NCBI RefSeq assembly: GCF_900110065.1
Contig: NZ_FOCI01000010.1
Coordinates: 49,618-113,617, forward strand
Origin: Loktanella fryxellensis
GTDB taxonomy: Bacteria > Pseudomonadota > Alphaproteobacteria > Rhodobacterales > Rhodobacteraceae
DNA: 64,000 nucleotides
Reading direction: 5' to 3'
Part shown: in pieces, positions 33,411 to 42,157 of the stretch
How the letters are laid out: each line of letters opens with the position of its first letter
Position numbering within the stretch: the stretch's first letter is position 1
The notes under the pieces: model-generated
The model's database searches: none
Seen by the model: only the letters and a program-made list of their open reading frames with translations
What the model was told of the DNA's origin: nothing
Translations under genes and position numbers: made by a program

Positions 33411-33790
33411 TCGATGGAACTGGGCGCGTCGTCGTTCTCGGCGCGGGTCGCCCATACGATGTCGGATGGCGGCGGGTCGAATTTCGCGTCGGCGCGGTAG
33501 CGATGCAGATGGACGCGACCGATGAAATGGCCGCTGATCGGCGTGGTGACGAGCAGGAACGCCATCACCAGCACTTCGCGCAGCGACGGCGTGCCTTGCC
33601 CGAGGTTGTAGAGGATCGACGCCAGAAGCAAGCAGCCGATGCCCAGCGTGGATGCCAGCGTCGGCGCATGGATCCGGCTCATGGGGTTCGACAGCTTGAG
33701 CAGGCCGAACGATCCGGCCAGCATCAGCGTGGCCCCGGTCAGCAGCAGGACGGTCGTCAGGATGTCGACGATCAATGGCGCCCAGGTCAT
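33407..33790 (-). CDS. mrpG: Mrp-type cation/proton antiporter subunit G
   Basis: 127 residues, three helices (IVDILTTVLLLTGATLMLAG, STLGIGCLLLASILY, VLVMAFLLVTTPISGHFIGR) and a polar C-tail. LMLAGSFGLLKLSNPMSRIHAPT is the MnhG/PhaG signature. It is the last gene of the operon; its ATG overlaps the mrpF stop (ATGA). Small Mrp subunits are all needed for antiport and are thought to hold the complex together or line the cation path. Its stop shares CTAG with the convergent 33102 gene, with no terminator visible. Confidence 0.93.
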   Translation of the reverse strand: MTWAPLIVDILTTVLLLTGATLMLAGSFGLLKLSNPMSRIHAPTLASTLGIGCLLLASILYNLGQGTPSLREVLVMAFLLVTTPISGHFIGRVHLHRYRADAKFDPPPSDIVWATRAENDDAPSSID

Positions 33791-34056
33791 TCGATGATAT
33801 CCCCCCGCAGCACGAAGCGGCACAGCGCCACCGTCGACACGAAGCCGAGCATGGCGATGATCAGCGCGCTTTCGAAATAAACCTGCGTGCCGAACAACAG
33901 GCCCGACAGCACGATCAGACCGATGGCATTCACCACCATCGTATCGAGCGCCAGGATCCGATCACCGATGTGCGGCCCGCGCAGCAGGCAGACAAAGGCG
34001 AGGATCTGCGCCATCCCGACGGCGCCGAACGCAATCCACAGCGCGGTTGCCATCAT
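33787..34056 (-). CDS. mrpF: Mrp-type cation/proton antiporter subunit F
   Basis: 89 residues with three helices. LLRGPHIGDRILALDTMVVNAIGLIVL is the MnhF/PhaF hallmark (GP...DR+.ALD). It is flanked by ATGA overlaps on both sides (mrpE stop, mrpG start), so expression is tightly coupled. Like MrpE and MrpG it has no counterpart in complex I and is specific to Mrp antiporters. Confidence 0.94.
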   Translation of the reverse strand: MMATALWIAFGAVGMAQILAFVCLLRGPHIGDRILALDTMVVNAIGLIVLSGLLFGTQVYFESALIIAMLGFVSTVALCRFVLRGDIIE

Positions 34057-34544
34057 GCGAAGATCTCCTTCAGGCGACGTTCATAGCGCATCTTGATATC
34101 GTCGCGCACGGCGTCCGGGTCTGGCGCATGCAGCGCATGCACCAGCAGCGTGCAGCCGTCCTGCGCCAGATCGACAGTCAGGGTGCCCGGCGTCAACGTG
34201 ATCGTCCCCGCAAGGATCGTGATCGCCTCCGGCCGCTTGAGGTCCAACGGAATCACGATCCATGCGGGGCGCAGGCTGTCCTTGCGATAGAACAGGACCT
34301 GCATGGCGACGGTCAGGTTGTTGCCGATGATGTCGTAGATGACGATCAGCAGATAGGCGATCATCCGCAGCGGGCGGACCACAGGTGGCCGGTCGGGCCA
34401 CCATGCGGCGGTCAGGACCGGGACGATCAGACCGATGATCAGGCCCAGCAGGATCGGGCCCGGCGCGAACTCATTGTTGATCAGACACCAGACGATGGTC
34501 AGCATCACGGTCAGCAACGGATGTGGAAGGATGCGTTGCATCAT
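34053..34544 (-). CDS. mrpE: Mrp-type cation/proton antiporter subunit E
   Basis: 163 residues. Two or three N-terminal helices (LLTVMLTIVWCLINNEFAPG, LLGLIIGLIVPVLTAAWWPD) are followed by a long cytoplasmic domain that contains IVIPLDLKRPEAITILAGTI, LTPGTLTVDL and the Asp/Glu-rich C-terminus, as in MnhE. GAGGAGG precedes the ATG at 34544, inside the end of mrpD; the start lies one base after the mrpD stop. A second ATG three bases downstream is equally placed. Confidence 0.94.
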   Translation of the reverse strand: MMQRILPHPLLTVMLTIVWCLINNEFAPGPILLGLIIGLIVPVLTAAWWPDRPPVVRPLRMIAYLLIVIYDIIGNNLTVAMQVLFYRKDSLRPAWIVIPLDLKRPEAITILAGTITLTPGTLTVDLAQDGCTLLVHALHAPDPDAVRDDIKMRYERRLKEIFA

Positions 34545-34545
34545 G

Positions 34546-36192
34546 TCACTCCTCCTCATCGTCTGCGCCAAGGCGCTGGTTCGCACCCGCCGGCGGCGCG
34601 GCGTCGGGCACGACATTGTCGGTGGTCGGCACCACCTCGCCTTCGAAATCCTTGCCGGGGAGTGTCAGGACGGCGGCAACATAGGCCTGCGGGGCAAAGA
34701 GCTGCGCCGCTGTGGCGGCGAGCAGCCGGTTCACGGGACCGGCCAGCACGGTCAGCGCCACCAGAAGCGCCAGCAGGCTGCCCACCACCCACAAGGGCAG
34801 GGCCGTGGGCGCGGTACGGCGGTCGCGGACCTGCCCCTGCGGTTGCAGATCCACGTCACCGGCCACCTGATGCGCGCGCCAGAAGACCTGACTGCCCGCG
34901 CGGCCGAATCCCACGACGGCGATCAATGAGCCGGTCAGCACCGTGCCCCAGACCCACCAGACCAAGGCACTGTCGCGGGCCGCGTCGAGGATCAGCAGCT
35001 TGCCGATGAACCCCGACAGGGGCGGCAGGCCGGTCATCGCGATGGCCGCGGCAAAGAATATGCCGGCCACCACCGCACCCCCCGCCACGGGCATGGCGTC
35101 CTGCAGCCATGCCCCCACCGTGCCGCGACGGTCACGCAACACGTCGACCAGCAGGAACAGCGCAGCGGCCGCGAACGTGGAATGGATCGCGTAATAGAGC
35201 GCGGCCGCGATTCCCTGCGGCGTGAACACGGCCACCGCGCTCAGCAGCATGCCCATGGACCCGATGACGCTGAAGGCCACCAGACGGTCGATCCGCTGCG
35301 ACCCCAGCACACCGATCATGCCCATCGCCAGCGTCAGCAGGGCGGCGGGCATCAGCCACGTGTCGAACAGGCCCTGCGTCAGGGACAGGTCCGGCGGAAA
35401 CACCAGCGTGTAGAAGCGGATGATGCAATAGGCGCCGACCTTGGTCATCACGGCGAACAGGGCGGCGACCGGACCGGGGGCCGCGGCATAGCTGCCGGGC
35501 AGCCAGAAATGCAGCGGCAGCAACGCCGCCTTGACCGCGAACACCATCAACAGCAGCACGGCAGCGACGCGTATGCCTGCACTGTCGGCGGGGTCGAGGG
35601 CGGCAACCCGCACCGCCAGATCGGCAAGGTTCAGGGTGCCCGTGGTGGCATAGAGCGTGCCCAGCGCGAACAGGAACAGCGTCGATCCCAGCAGGTTGTA
35701 CATCACGTATTGCGTCGATGCGCGCAGCCGCTCCTTGCCGCCTGCATGGGCGATCAGGCCGTAGGATGCGATCAGCAACACCTCGAAGAATACGAACAGG
35801 TTGAAGGCGTCACCGGTCAGGAACGCCCCCATGATGCCCATCAGCTGAAACTGGTAGAGCGGGTGGAAGTGCCGTCCGCGCGCGTCCCAGCCCGTGCCCA
35901 CCGCATAGAGCAGCACGAGTGGTGCCAGGATGGCGGTGATGAGCACCATCAGCGTGGCCAGTCGGTCGGCCACCATGACGATGCCGAACGGGGCCTGCCA
36001 GCCACCCAGCAGATAGACCGTGATCGTGTCGTCGGCGGCCTGCCAGAACAGCCCGACAGCAACGACCAGAAGGGCCAAGGTGCCCGCCAGCGACAGCACG
36101 CGCTGCAACAGCATGTCGTGCCGCGCCGTCAGGATCAGGATGGCGGCCAGCATGGCGGGCAGCAGGACGGGGGCGATGATCCAGTGCGACAT
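34546..36192 (-). CDS. mrpD: Mrp-type cation/proton antiporter subunit D
   Basis: 548 residues, about 14 helices, homologous to complex I NuoN/NuoM-type antiporter subunits. Landmarks are DAFNLFVFFEVLLIASYGLI with the key Glu, KAALLPLHFWLPGSYAAAP with the Lys-His pair, VGAYCIIRFYTLVFP and FTPQGIAAALYYAIHSTFAA. The ~60-residue polar C-terminal extension (GEVVPTTDNVVPDAAPPAG) is longer than in Bacillus and common in alphaproteobacteria. The ATG overlaps the mrpC stop by one base. Confidence 0.95.
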   Translation of the reverse strand: MSHWIIAPVLLPAMLAAILILTARHDMLLQRVLSLAGTLALLVVAVGLFWQAADDTITVYLLGGWQAPFGIVMVADRLATLMVLITAILAPLVLLYAVGTGWDARGRHFHPLYQFQLMGIMGAFLTGDAFNLFVFFEVLLIASYGLIAHAGGKERLRASTQYVMYNLLGSTLFLFALGTLYATTGTLNLADLAVRVAALDPADSAGIRVAAVLLLMVFAVKAALLPLHFWLPGSYAAAPGPVAALFAVMTKVGAYCIIRFYTLVFPPDLSLTQGLFDTWLMPAALLTLAMGMIGVLGSQRIDRLVAFSVIGSMGMLLSAVAVFTPQGIAAALYYAIHSTFAAAALFLLVDVLRDRRGTVGAWLQDAMPVAGGAVVAGIFFAAAIAMTGLPPLSGFIGKLLILDAARDSALVWWVWGTVLTGSLIAVVGFGRAGSQVFWRAHQVAGDVDLQPQGQVRDRRTAPTALPLWVVGSLLALLVALTVLAGPVNRLLAATAAQLFAPQAYVAAVLTLPGKDFEGEVVPTTDNVVPDAAPPAGANQRLGADDEEE

Positions 36193-36557
36193 CAGGACCG
36201 CTCCTCGGAGGGTTTGCGCACGGGCGGCGGGGTGTCGGCCGCGGCGTCCACGCGGTCTTCGCCGTTCGACAGGAACGAGCCCAGGGACATGATGACGACC
36301 ACAGCCGTCATGGCAAAGGAAATGACGATCGCGGTCAGCACGAGGGCCTGCGGCAGCGGGTCGGCATAGACGTCTACGCCGTCGCGCAGGACCGCCGGCG
36401 CATCTGGCAGCAGACGCCCCGATGTGAACAGAAAGACGTTCACGGCATAGGTCAGCAGCGAAATGCCGATGACGACCGGAAACGTCCGTTGCCGCAATGT
36501 CAGATAGATGCCCACGGCGGTCAGGGCACCGATGGCGGTGGCAACCAGAAATTCCAT
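36192..36557 (-). CDS. mrpC: Mrp-type cation/proton antiporter subunit C
   Basis: 121 residues, three helices, homologous to NuoK. FPVVIGISLLTYAVNVFLF and DPLPQALVLTAIVISFAMTA are conserved MnhC blocks, the second carrying the DPLPQALVLTAIVI motif. The C-tail (EDRVDAAADTPPPVRKPSEE) is polar and variable. It starts three bases after the mrpA/B stop and overlaps mrpD by one base. Confidence 0.95.
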   Translation of the reverse strand: MEFLVATAIGALTAVGIYLTLRQRTFPVVIGISLLTYAVNVFLFTSGRLLPDAPAVLRDGVDVYADPLPQALVLTAIVISFAMTAVVVIMSLGSFLSNGEDRVDAAADTPPPVRKPSEERS

Positions 36558-36560
36558 GGC

Positions 36561-39416
36561 TCACCCCTTTCCGTCGGTCAGGATGCGGGACGGGTCGATA
36601 CCCATGGCGTCATCGGGATCTTCGGTTTCGCTCCGACGGCCCAGCCGGGCGAAGCTTTCCAGTGACAGCATGACGGCGCCCAGCACCGCAAGGAACACGC
36701 CAAGGTCGAAACCGATGGCCGTCGCCAGCTCGAATTCCTGCAGCGGGGGCAGGCGGAAATATCCGAACGACGAGGTCAGGAATGGAAAACCTGCAAGGAA
36801 CGCGCCCATGCCCGTGATCCCGGCGATCAGCACGCCTGCGCCGATGATGCCGTGATAGGGAAAGCGTTGCCGCTTTTCCGCCCATGTGATGCCGGACGCC
36901 ATGTACTGCATGACGACGGCGATCGACACCACAAGGCCTGCCACGAATCCGCCGCCCGGCTCGTTGTGACCGCGCAGGAAGATGTAGATGCCGGCCACGA
37001 CGATCACAGGCATCGTCACGCGGGTCAGCACGACCATCATCATCGGATGCGGGTCGCCCGCCCGTACTGCGGCGATCTTGCGGTTCAGCAGGCGCGCGCG
37101 GACGGGGCCGCCCAGCAGCGTTTCGGTCAGCGCGAAGATCACGAGGGCCGCGATGCCCAGCACGATGATCTCTCCGAACGTATCGTAACCGCGGAAGTCC
37201 ACGAGGATCACGTTCACCACGTTCGTGCCGCCGCCACCGTAGTAGGAGTTGGCAAGTTGATAGGCCGAGATCGAGGTCATCGGGAAATCCGACATCAGGA
37301 TCGTCCAGACGAGGCCGGTGACGGCCACGCCGCCCGCGATGGCGATGATGCCGTCGCGCAGGCGCCGCCCGCTGCCCGATTCCACCGGCGTCGTGCGCGG
37401 CAGGAAGTTCAGCGCCAGCAGCAGCAGGATGATCGTCACCACCTCGACCGTGATCTGCGTCAGCGCAAGGTCGGGGGCCGAGAAATAGTTGAAGCCGAAG
37501 GACACGATCAGTCCGATCAGCCCCATGACGATCAGCACCATCAGACGGTTGCGGTGCAGGGCCACCAGCGACGCGGTCGCGGCGATCAGCAGACCCCACA
37601 GCACCACGGCGACGAATGTGACGGGCAGCATCTGCCGCGACGCGCCGGCGAAGTCGCCTGTGAACCACGCATGGGCGCCCACGGCCACGACCGTCACGAC
37701 GAAGATCGCCGCATACCGCGAGAAGTTGCCGTCGTGCAGGCCGTCACCGACACGGCTGGCCCCACGGGCCAGACCCGCGATCGTGGCGTCGAACATGGCC
37801 TTCGCCTCTGGCCGCGGGATGGCGTGCCAGACCCGCGCCAGCAGGTTGAACAGCGCCAGCCAGATCGCACCGCCGACGACGGCGATGCCGGACATCGCCA
37901 GCGCAGGCGTCAGACCGTGCCACAGGGCAAGATACTGATCCGGCATCGGGGCCACGTCGCCCACGACCGCCTGCGTCACCAGCCGCACGAACGGCTCGGC
38001 TAGGAACGGAAAGAGGCCCAGCGCTACGACCGGGACCATCAGCAACGCTGGCGGCAGCCACAGGCCCGGTTTCGGGTCATGCGGGTGGGCGGGATAGTCG
38101 TGCCGTTCCGCACCGAGGAAGGTGTGCCCGATCAGGCGGAACGAGTAAGCGGCCGAGAACAGCGCCCCCAGCGTTGCCACCACCGTGACCAGCAGCGGGT
38201 TGCCGAACAGGGTCGTATAGGTCGCCTCCTCCAGCATCATCTCTTTCGACACGAAACCGTTGAGCAGGGGGATGCCCGCCATAGACAACCCTGCCAACGT
38301 GGCGAGCACGAAGGTGATTGGCATGGCGTGGCGCAGCCCGCCCAGCTTGCGCATGTCGCGGGTGTGAACGCCGTGATCGACGATGCCCGCCACCATGAAC
38401 AAGGCCGCCTTGAAGCTGGCGTGGTTCAGGATGTGGAATACCGCCGCCATCGCGCCGAACGTTGTCCCGGTGCCGAGCAGGAAGCAGATCAACCCGAGGT
38501 GCGAGACGGTCGAGAACGCCAGAAGCGCCTTCAGATCGTCCTTGAAGAACGCAATGAACGCGCCCAGCATCATGGTGATCAGGCCCACGCTGCACACCAG
38601 CGTCACCCAGACTTCGGTGCCCGACAGCACCGGCCACAGCCGTGCCATCAGGAACAGCCCCGCCTTTACCATCGTGGCGGAGTGGAGATAGGCGGACACG
38701 GGCGTGGGGGCCGACATCGCGTGCGGCAGCCAGAAGTGGAACGGGAACTGCGCGGATTTGGTAAAGCAGCCCAGCAGGATCAGCAGCAGCGCAGGCACAT
38801 ACAGCGGCGAGGCCTGAATGATCTCTCGGTTCTGCAGGATCGTCGTCAGGTCGTAGCTGCCTGCGATCTGACCGAGGATCAGCATGCCGCCGATCAGCGC
38901 AAGACCACCGCCGCCCGTCACGGTCAGCGCCATGCGCGCACCTTGACGCCCGTCGGGGAGATGCTTCCAGAAGCCGATCAGCAGGAAGGACGACAGCGAC
39001 GTCAGTTCCCAGAACACCAGCAGCATCAGGATGTTGTCCGACAGCACGATCCCCACCATCGCGCCCTGGAACAGCAGGAGATAGGTATAGAACTCGCCCA
39101 TGTTGTCGTCGCGCGACAGATACCAGCGGGCATAGGTGACGATCAGCAGGCCGATGCCAAGGATCAGTGCCGCGAACATGAACCCGAGCGGATCGAGGAA
39201 CAGGTTCACGTTCAGACCCAGCGCGGGCAGCCAGTCGAGGCGCGCGGTCAGCACCTCGCCGCGCAACACGGCAGGCAGGTGCAGCATCAGCCCAAGGAAC
39301 GCGGTCGCGGTCACGCTGACGGTGGCGATGTAGCACGCCTGTCGGCCGGCCCTGATGAACAGGCCGGGCAGAAGCGCACCGAGGAAGGGCAGGGCAACGA
39401 TCAGGAACAATGACAT
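36561..39416 (-). CDS. mrpA: Fused Mrp antiporter subunit A+B (PhaAB type)
   Basis: 951 residues. Residues ~1-780 are MrpA, related to NuoL: LLVFWELTSLSSFLLIGFW, GCFTKSAQFPFHFWLPHAM (Lys-His pair), SAYLHSATMVKAGLFLMARL, HILNHASFKAALFMVAGIVD, then the NuoJ-like extension. The last ~150 residues (LTRVTMPVIVVAGIYIFLRG, HNEPGGGFVAGLVVSIAVVM, GFDLGVFLAVLGAVMLSLE) are MrpB fused in frame. This is the group 2 Mrp arrangement known from Rhizobium PhaAB. The six-gene operon encodes Na+(K+)/H+ antiport used in alkaline or saline conditions. No strong Shine-Dalgarno precedes the ATG. Confidence 0.96.
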   Translation of the reverse strand: MSLFLIVALPFLGALLPGLFIRAGRQACYIATVSVTATAFLGLMLHLPAVLRGEVLTARLDWLPALGLNVNLFLDPLGFMFAALILGIGLLIVTYARWYLSRDDNMGEFYTYLLLFQGAMVGIVLSDNILMLLVFWELTSLSSFLLIGFWKHLPDGRQGARMALTVTGGGGLALIGGMLILGQIAGSYDLTTILQNREIIQASPLYVPALLLILLGCFTKSAQFPFHFWLPHAMSAPTPVSAYLHSATMVKAGLFLMARLWPVLSGTEVWVTLVCSVGLITMMLGAFIAFFKDDLKALLAFSTVSHLGLICFLLGTGTTFGAMAAVFHILNHASFKAALFMVAGIVDHGVHTRDMRKLGGLRHAMPITFVLATLAGLSMAGIPLLNGFVSKEMMLEEATYTTLFGNPLLVTVVATLGALFSAAYSFRLIGHTFLGAERHDYPAHPHDPKPGLWLPPALLMVPVVALGLFPFLAEPFVRLVTQAVVGDVAPMPDQYLALWHGLTPALAMSGIAVVGGAIWLALFNLLARVWHAIPRPEAKAMFDATIAGLARGASRVGDGLHDGNFSRYAAIFVVTVVAVGAHAWFTGDFAGASRQMLPVTFVAVVLWGLLIAATASLVALHRNRLMVLIVMGLIGLIVSFGFNYFSAPDLALTQITVEVVTIILLLLALNFLPRTTPVESGSGRRLRDGIIAIAGGVAVTGLVWTILMSDFPMTSISAYQLANSYYGGGGTNVVNVILVDFRGYDTFGEIIVLGIAALVIFALTETLLGGPVRARLLNRKIAAVRAGDPHPMMMVVLTRVTMPVIVVAGIYIFLRGHNEPGGGFVAGLVVSIAVVMQYMASGITWAEKRQRFPYHGIIGAGVLIAGITGMGAFLAGFPFLTSSFGYFRLPPLQEFELATAIGFDLGVFLAVLGAVMLSLESFARLGRRSETEDPDDAMGIDPSRILTDGKG

Positions 39417-39520
39417 GGCGGGTTTATCGCGGACCTTTGCTGTGACGACCAGACCTCATCGGCCAAAAATGGCCTATGTTGTGCCGATTACTAGATCTGA
39501 AGGGTCGATTTTTGCCGGGA

Positions 39521-40333
39521 TCAGGCAAAATGTCGTGCGATTGCGTGCAAGGTGGCGTGTCCCTGCGGCGTCGCATCAGGCCACAGGTGCCACATGTGAA
39601 ACAGACGTTTCGGCACCTCCAGCGTCACGGTGACGCCTGCGCGCGCGGCGGCGGTCGCAAGCAACAGGCTGTCGTCGAGCAGCACTTCCGTCGTGGTGGC
39701 GGTGATCCACACAGGCGGCAGTCGCGACAGATCGCCCAGCAGCGGCGATGCGTGCGGGTCCGTGTCGGCCAAGTGGCCCAGCGCCATGTCGGACAGGCTG
39801 CGGTCCTGTGTATCGTCGTTCATCAGGTCGGTGTCGCCATTACGCACGCGCGTGATGCTGCACCCGCTGCGGTCGGTGTTTGGCGACAACAGCGCCAGAC
39901 GTCGGATGCGGCCGGGATGGGTCATCGCGAGGACCAATGCCAGATGTCCGCCCGCGCTGTCGCCCACCACGTCGCAATCGGGCAGGGCATCGAGAATCGG
40001 TGCTGTCGCATCCAGCGGCGCAGGCCATGGGTGTTCCGGCGCCAACGGATAGTCAGGCACGAACACCCGCCGCCCGGCGATCCGGGCCAGCGCCGCCGCA
40101 GGGGCCGCATGGCTGTCGGAGCCGCCAAAGACATAGCCACCGCCATGCAGCCAGAGGATCGGCGCGCCATCGGTCCCGAACCAGCGTCCCTCGCAACCGC
40201 CGACCTGCGTCAGCGGGGGCAGATCAGGTACGCCCTCCGGATGCGCCAGTCGCAGAAACGCCGCCCGCATCTCTGCGGGCGACCCCTCGACCGGTGTGGC
40301 GCGGATATGGCGTTCCAGCGCGGCGCGGTTCAT
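39521..40333 (-). CDS. Alpha/beta hydrolase of the HSL (GDSAGG) family
   Basis: 270 residues. Oxyanion hole motif LWLHGGGYVFGGSDSH and nucleophile elbow VVGDSAGGHLALVLA, with Ser as nucleophile; the catalytic Asp/Glu and His are probably in the C-terminal part (TTTEVLLDD; RLFHMWHLWP). This matches alpha/beta hydrolase fold-3 esterases acting on short acyl esters. The start at 40333 overlaps the stop of the upstream SDR gene by one base (TGATG), so both are made together. Substrate unknown. Confidence 0.9.
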   Translation of the reverse strand: MNRAALERHIRATPVEGSPAEMRAAFLRLAHPEGVPDLPPLTQVGGCEGRWFGTDGAPILWLHGGGYVFGGSDSHAAPAAALARIAGRRVFVPDYPLAPEHPWPAPLDATAPILDALPDCDVVGDSAGGHLALVLAMTHPGRIRRLALLSPNTDRSGCSITRVRNGDTDLMNDDTQDRSLSDMALGHLADTDPHASPLLGDLSRLPPVWITATTTEVLLDDSLLLATAAARAGVTVTLEVPKRLFHMWHLWPDATPQGHATLHAIARHFA

Positions 40334-41115
40334 CAGACGTTGATCGACCCGACGGCCCCGCCGTCGATGCGCCAGTTCGAGCCAGTCACGAAGGACGACA
40401 ACTCGCTGCACAGGAACGCGATGACGGGTGCCACCTCCTCGACCTTGCCGCGGCGTTTCAGCACCAGATAGGGACGCTCTTCCTCGAGGAAGCTTTCGAC
40501 GGCCTCGTCGAAGGAACAGCCCTCCTCCTCCATCCGCTTCTCCATCATGCCGTCGGTCATCGGCGTCTCGATGAAGGCGGGGGCGATGCAGTTCACCAGC
40601 AGGCCCGACCCGGAATGGGCCATGGCGATGCTTTTCGAGAAGCTCAGCAGTGCGGACTTGGCGGAGTTATAAACGGTTTCCTCGGGGTAAGGCTGGGCCA
40701 CGTTTTCGGACGTGACGAACACGACGCGGCCCCAGCCTTTCTTGATCATCACCGGGCACAGGTGCCGCGCCAGACGCACGCCGGACAGAAAGTCGATGTT
40801 CAGCGCATCCTCCCAGTCCTCCTCCGTCATCTCCAGCGGATCGCCCTTGGCGCCCGTGACGCCGGCCGCGTGGACCCAGATGTCGAAATCGGTCCCGGCC
40901 TCTTTCAGGAACGCATCGACGCCCTTGGCGCTGGACAGATCGCCCGCGATGCAGGTGATGCCGTATTCCTCGCGCACCGGGGCAAGGTCCTCTTCCTTCA
41001 GATCGGTCGCGGTGACGATCACGCCCGCCTCTAGGAACCGCTTGATCGTCTCGATGCCCATGCCGCCGGACCCGCCGGTGATCAGCGCTTTGCGCCCCTT
41101 GATGCCAAGGTCCAT
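40333..41115 (-). CDS. SDR-family oxidoreductase
   Basis: 260 residues. Classical SDR features: nucleotide-binding GGSGGMGIE (TGxxxGxG variant), AGDLSS, WVHAAGVTG, catalytic Ser in VFVTSENV and YNSAKSALLSFSKSIA with the YxxxK pair. PAFIETPMTDGMM and FVTGSNWRIDGGAVGSI are the expected C-terminal blocks. An inserted stretch of acidic residues (MEKRMEEEGCSFDEAVESF) is typical of 3-oxoacyl-ACP-reductase-like members. CAGGAG precedes the ATG. It is coupled to the downstream esterase and divergent from another SDR gene. Confidence 0.92.
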   Translation of the reverse strand: MDLGIKGRKALITGGSGGMGIETIKRFLEAGVIVTATDLKEEDLAPVREEYGITCIAGDLSSAKGVDAFLKEAGTDFDIWVHAAGVTGAKGDPLEMTEEDWEDALNIDFLSGVRLARHLCPVMIKKGWGRVVFVTSENVAQPYPEETVYNSAKSALLSFSKSIAMAHSGSGLLVNCIAPAFIETPMTDGMMEKRMEEEGCSFDEAVESFLEEERPYLVLKRRGKVEEVAPVIAFLCSELSSFVTGSNWRIDGGAVGSINV

Positions 41116-41302
41116 GTGTCGCTCCTGTTGTGGTGTGCCACCTGAAAGGTTCGCGTGATAACCGGGCGCGGGCCGACTTGTTCCGCCGCTGGCGCCAAGG
41201 ACTGCGCGGCTGCTGCGCGACCTTGTGACGCGGAACTCCGGCGGCCTAGGGCGGTTGGGGCGCGACGGCATCTGATGCCACCCCTCCCGAAGGATACCGA
41301 CC

Positions 41303-42157
41303 ATGACCGACGCACCGCACATCCCGGCGCAGGAACAGAACGCCATGCCCGGCGACGAACACCGCATGGACCCCGCCCCCGACTACATGCCGCGCCATCC
41401 GGGCGTGGGCAAACTGGCGGGCAAGGTGGCGCTGATCACCGGCGGCGACAGCGGCATCGGCCGCGCCGTGGCGGTCCTGTTCGCCCGCGAAGGGGCCAAG
41501 GTCGCCATCGCGTATTTCGACGAACACAAGGACGCCGAGGATACCAAGGCGCTGGTCGAGGCCGAAGGGTCGCAGGCGCTGCTAATCCCCGGCGATCTGG
41601 GGATCAAGGCGCATGCGACCGATGCCGTGGAGCAGACGGTGGCGGCGCTCGGCCAGCTGGACATCCTGATCAACAATGCCGCGATGCAGTGGATCGACAA
41701 GGATCTGACGGAGTTGTCCGAAGAACGCCTGCGCCGCACGATGGACAGCAACGTGATGTCCTATTTCTTCTGCACGCAGGCCGCGTTGCCGCACCTCAAG
41801 GAAGGGGCCTGCATCGTCAACACGTCGTCGGTCAACGCGTTCAAGGGCAACGCCAAGCTGATCGCCTACTCCACCACGCGCGGCGCATCGCTGGCATTCA
41901 GCCGGTCGATGGCGTCGAATTTGGTGGAACGCGGCATCCGCGTGAACGCCGTGGCGCCCGGACCGATCTGGACGCCGTTCATTCCCGGCTCCATGCCCGC
42001 CGACATGGTCGAGGATTTCGGATCGGACGCCCCCATGGGCCGCGCCGGTCAACCGTGGGAGGTCGCCACCGCGTTCCTGTTCCTCGCATCGTCGGACGGC
42101 AGCTATTTCACGGGTCAGACCCTGCATCCGAACGGAGGCATGATTGTCAACGCGTAA
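41303..42157 (+). CDS. SDR-family oxidoreductase (YghA-like) with altered YxxxR motif
   Basis: 284 residues. A ~35-residue N-terminal extension (QEQNAMPGDEHRMDPAPDY) precedes LAGKVALITGGDSGIGRAVA, as in YghA/general-stress SDRs. INNAAMQ and NTSSVNAF (catalytic Ser) are normal, but the catalytic Tyr motif reads YSTTRGASLAF: Arg replaces the usual Lys of YxxxK. APGPIWTPFIPGSMP and YFTGQTLHPNGG match the family. The change could lower or alter activity. The gene overlaps the alpha-glucosidase start by 14 bases, implying a shared transcript. Confidence 0.92.
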   Translation: MTDAPHIPAQEQNAMPGDEHRMDPAPDYMPRHPGVGKLAGKVALITGGDSGIGRAVAVLFAREGAKVAIAYFDEHKDAEDTKALVEAEGSQALLIPGDLGIKAHATDAVEQTVAALGQLDILINNAAMQWIDKDLTELSEERLRRTMDSNVMSYFFCTQAALPHLKEGACIVNTSSVNAFKGNAKLIAYSTTRGASLAFSRSMASNLVERGIRVNAVAPGPIWTPFIPGSMPADMVEDFGSDAPMGRAGQPWEVATAFLFLASSDGSYFTGQTLHPNGGMIVNA

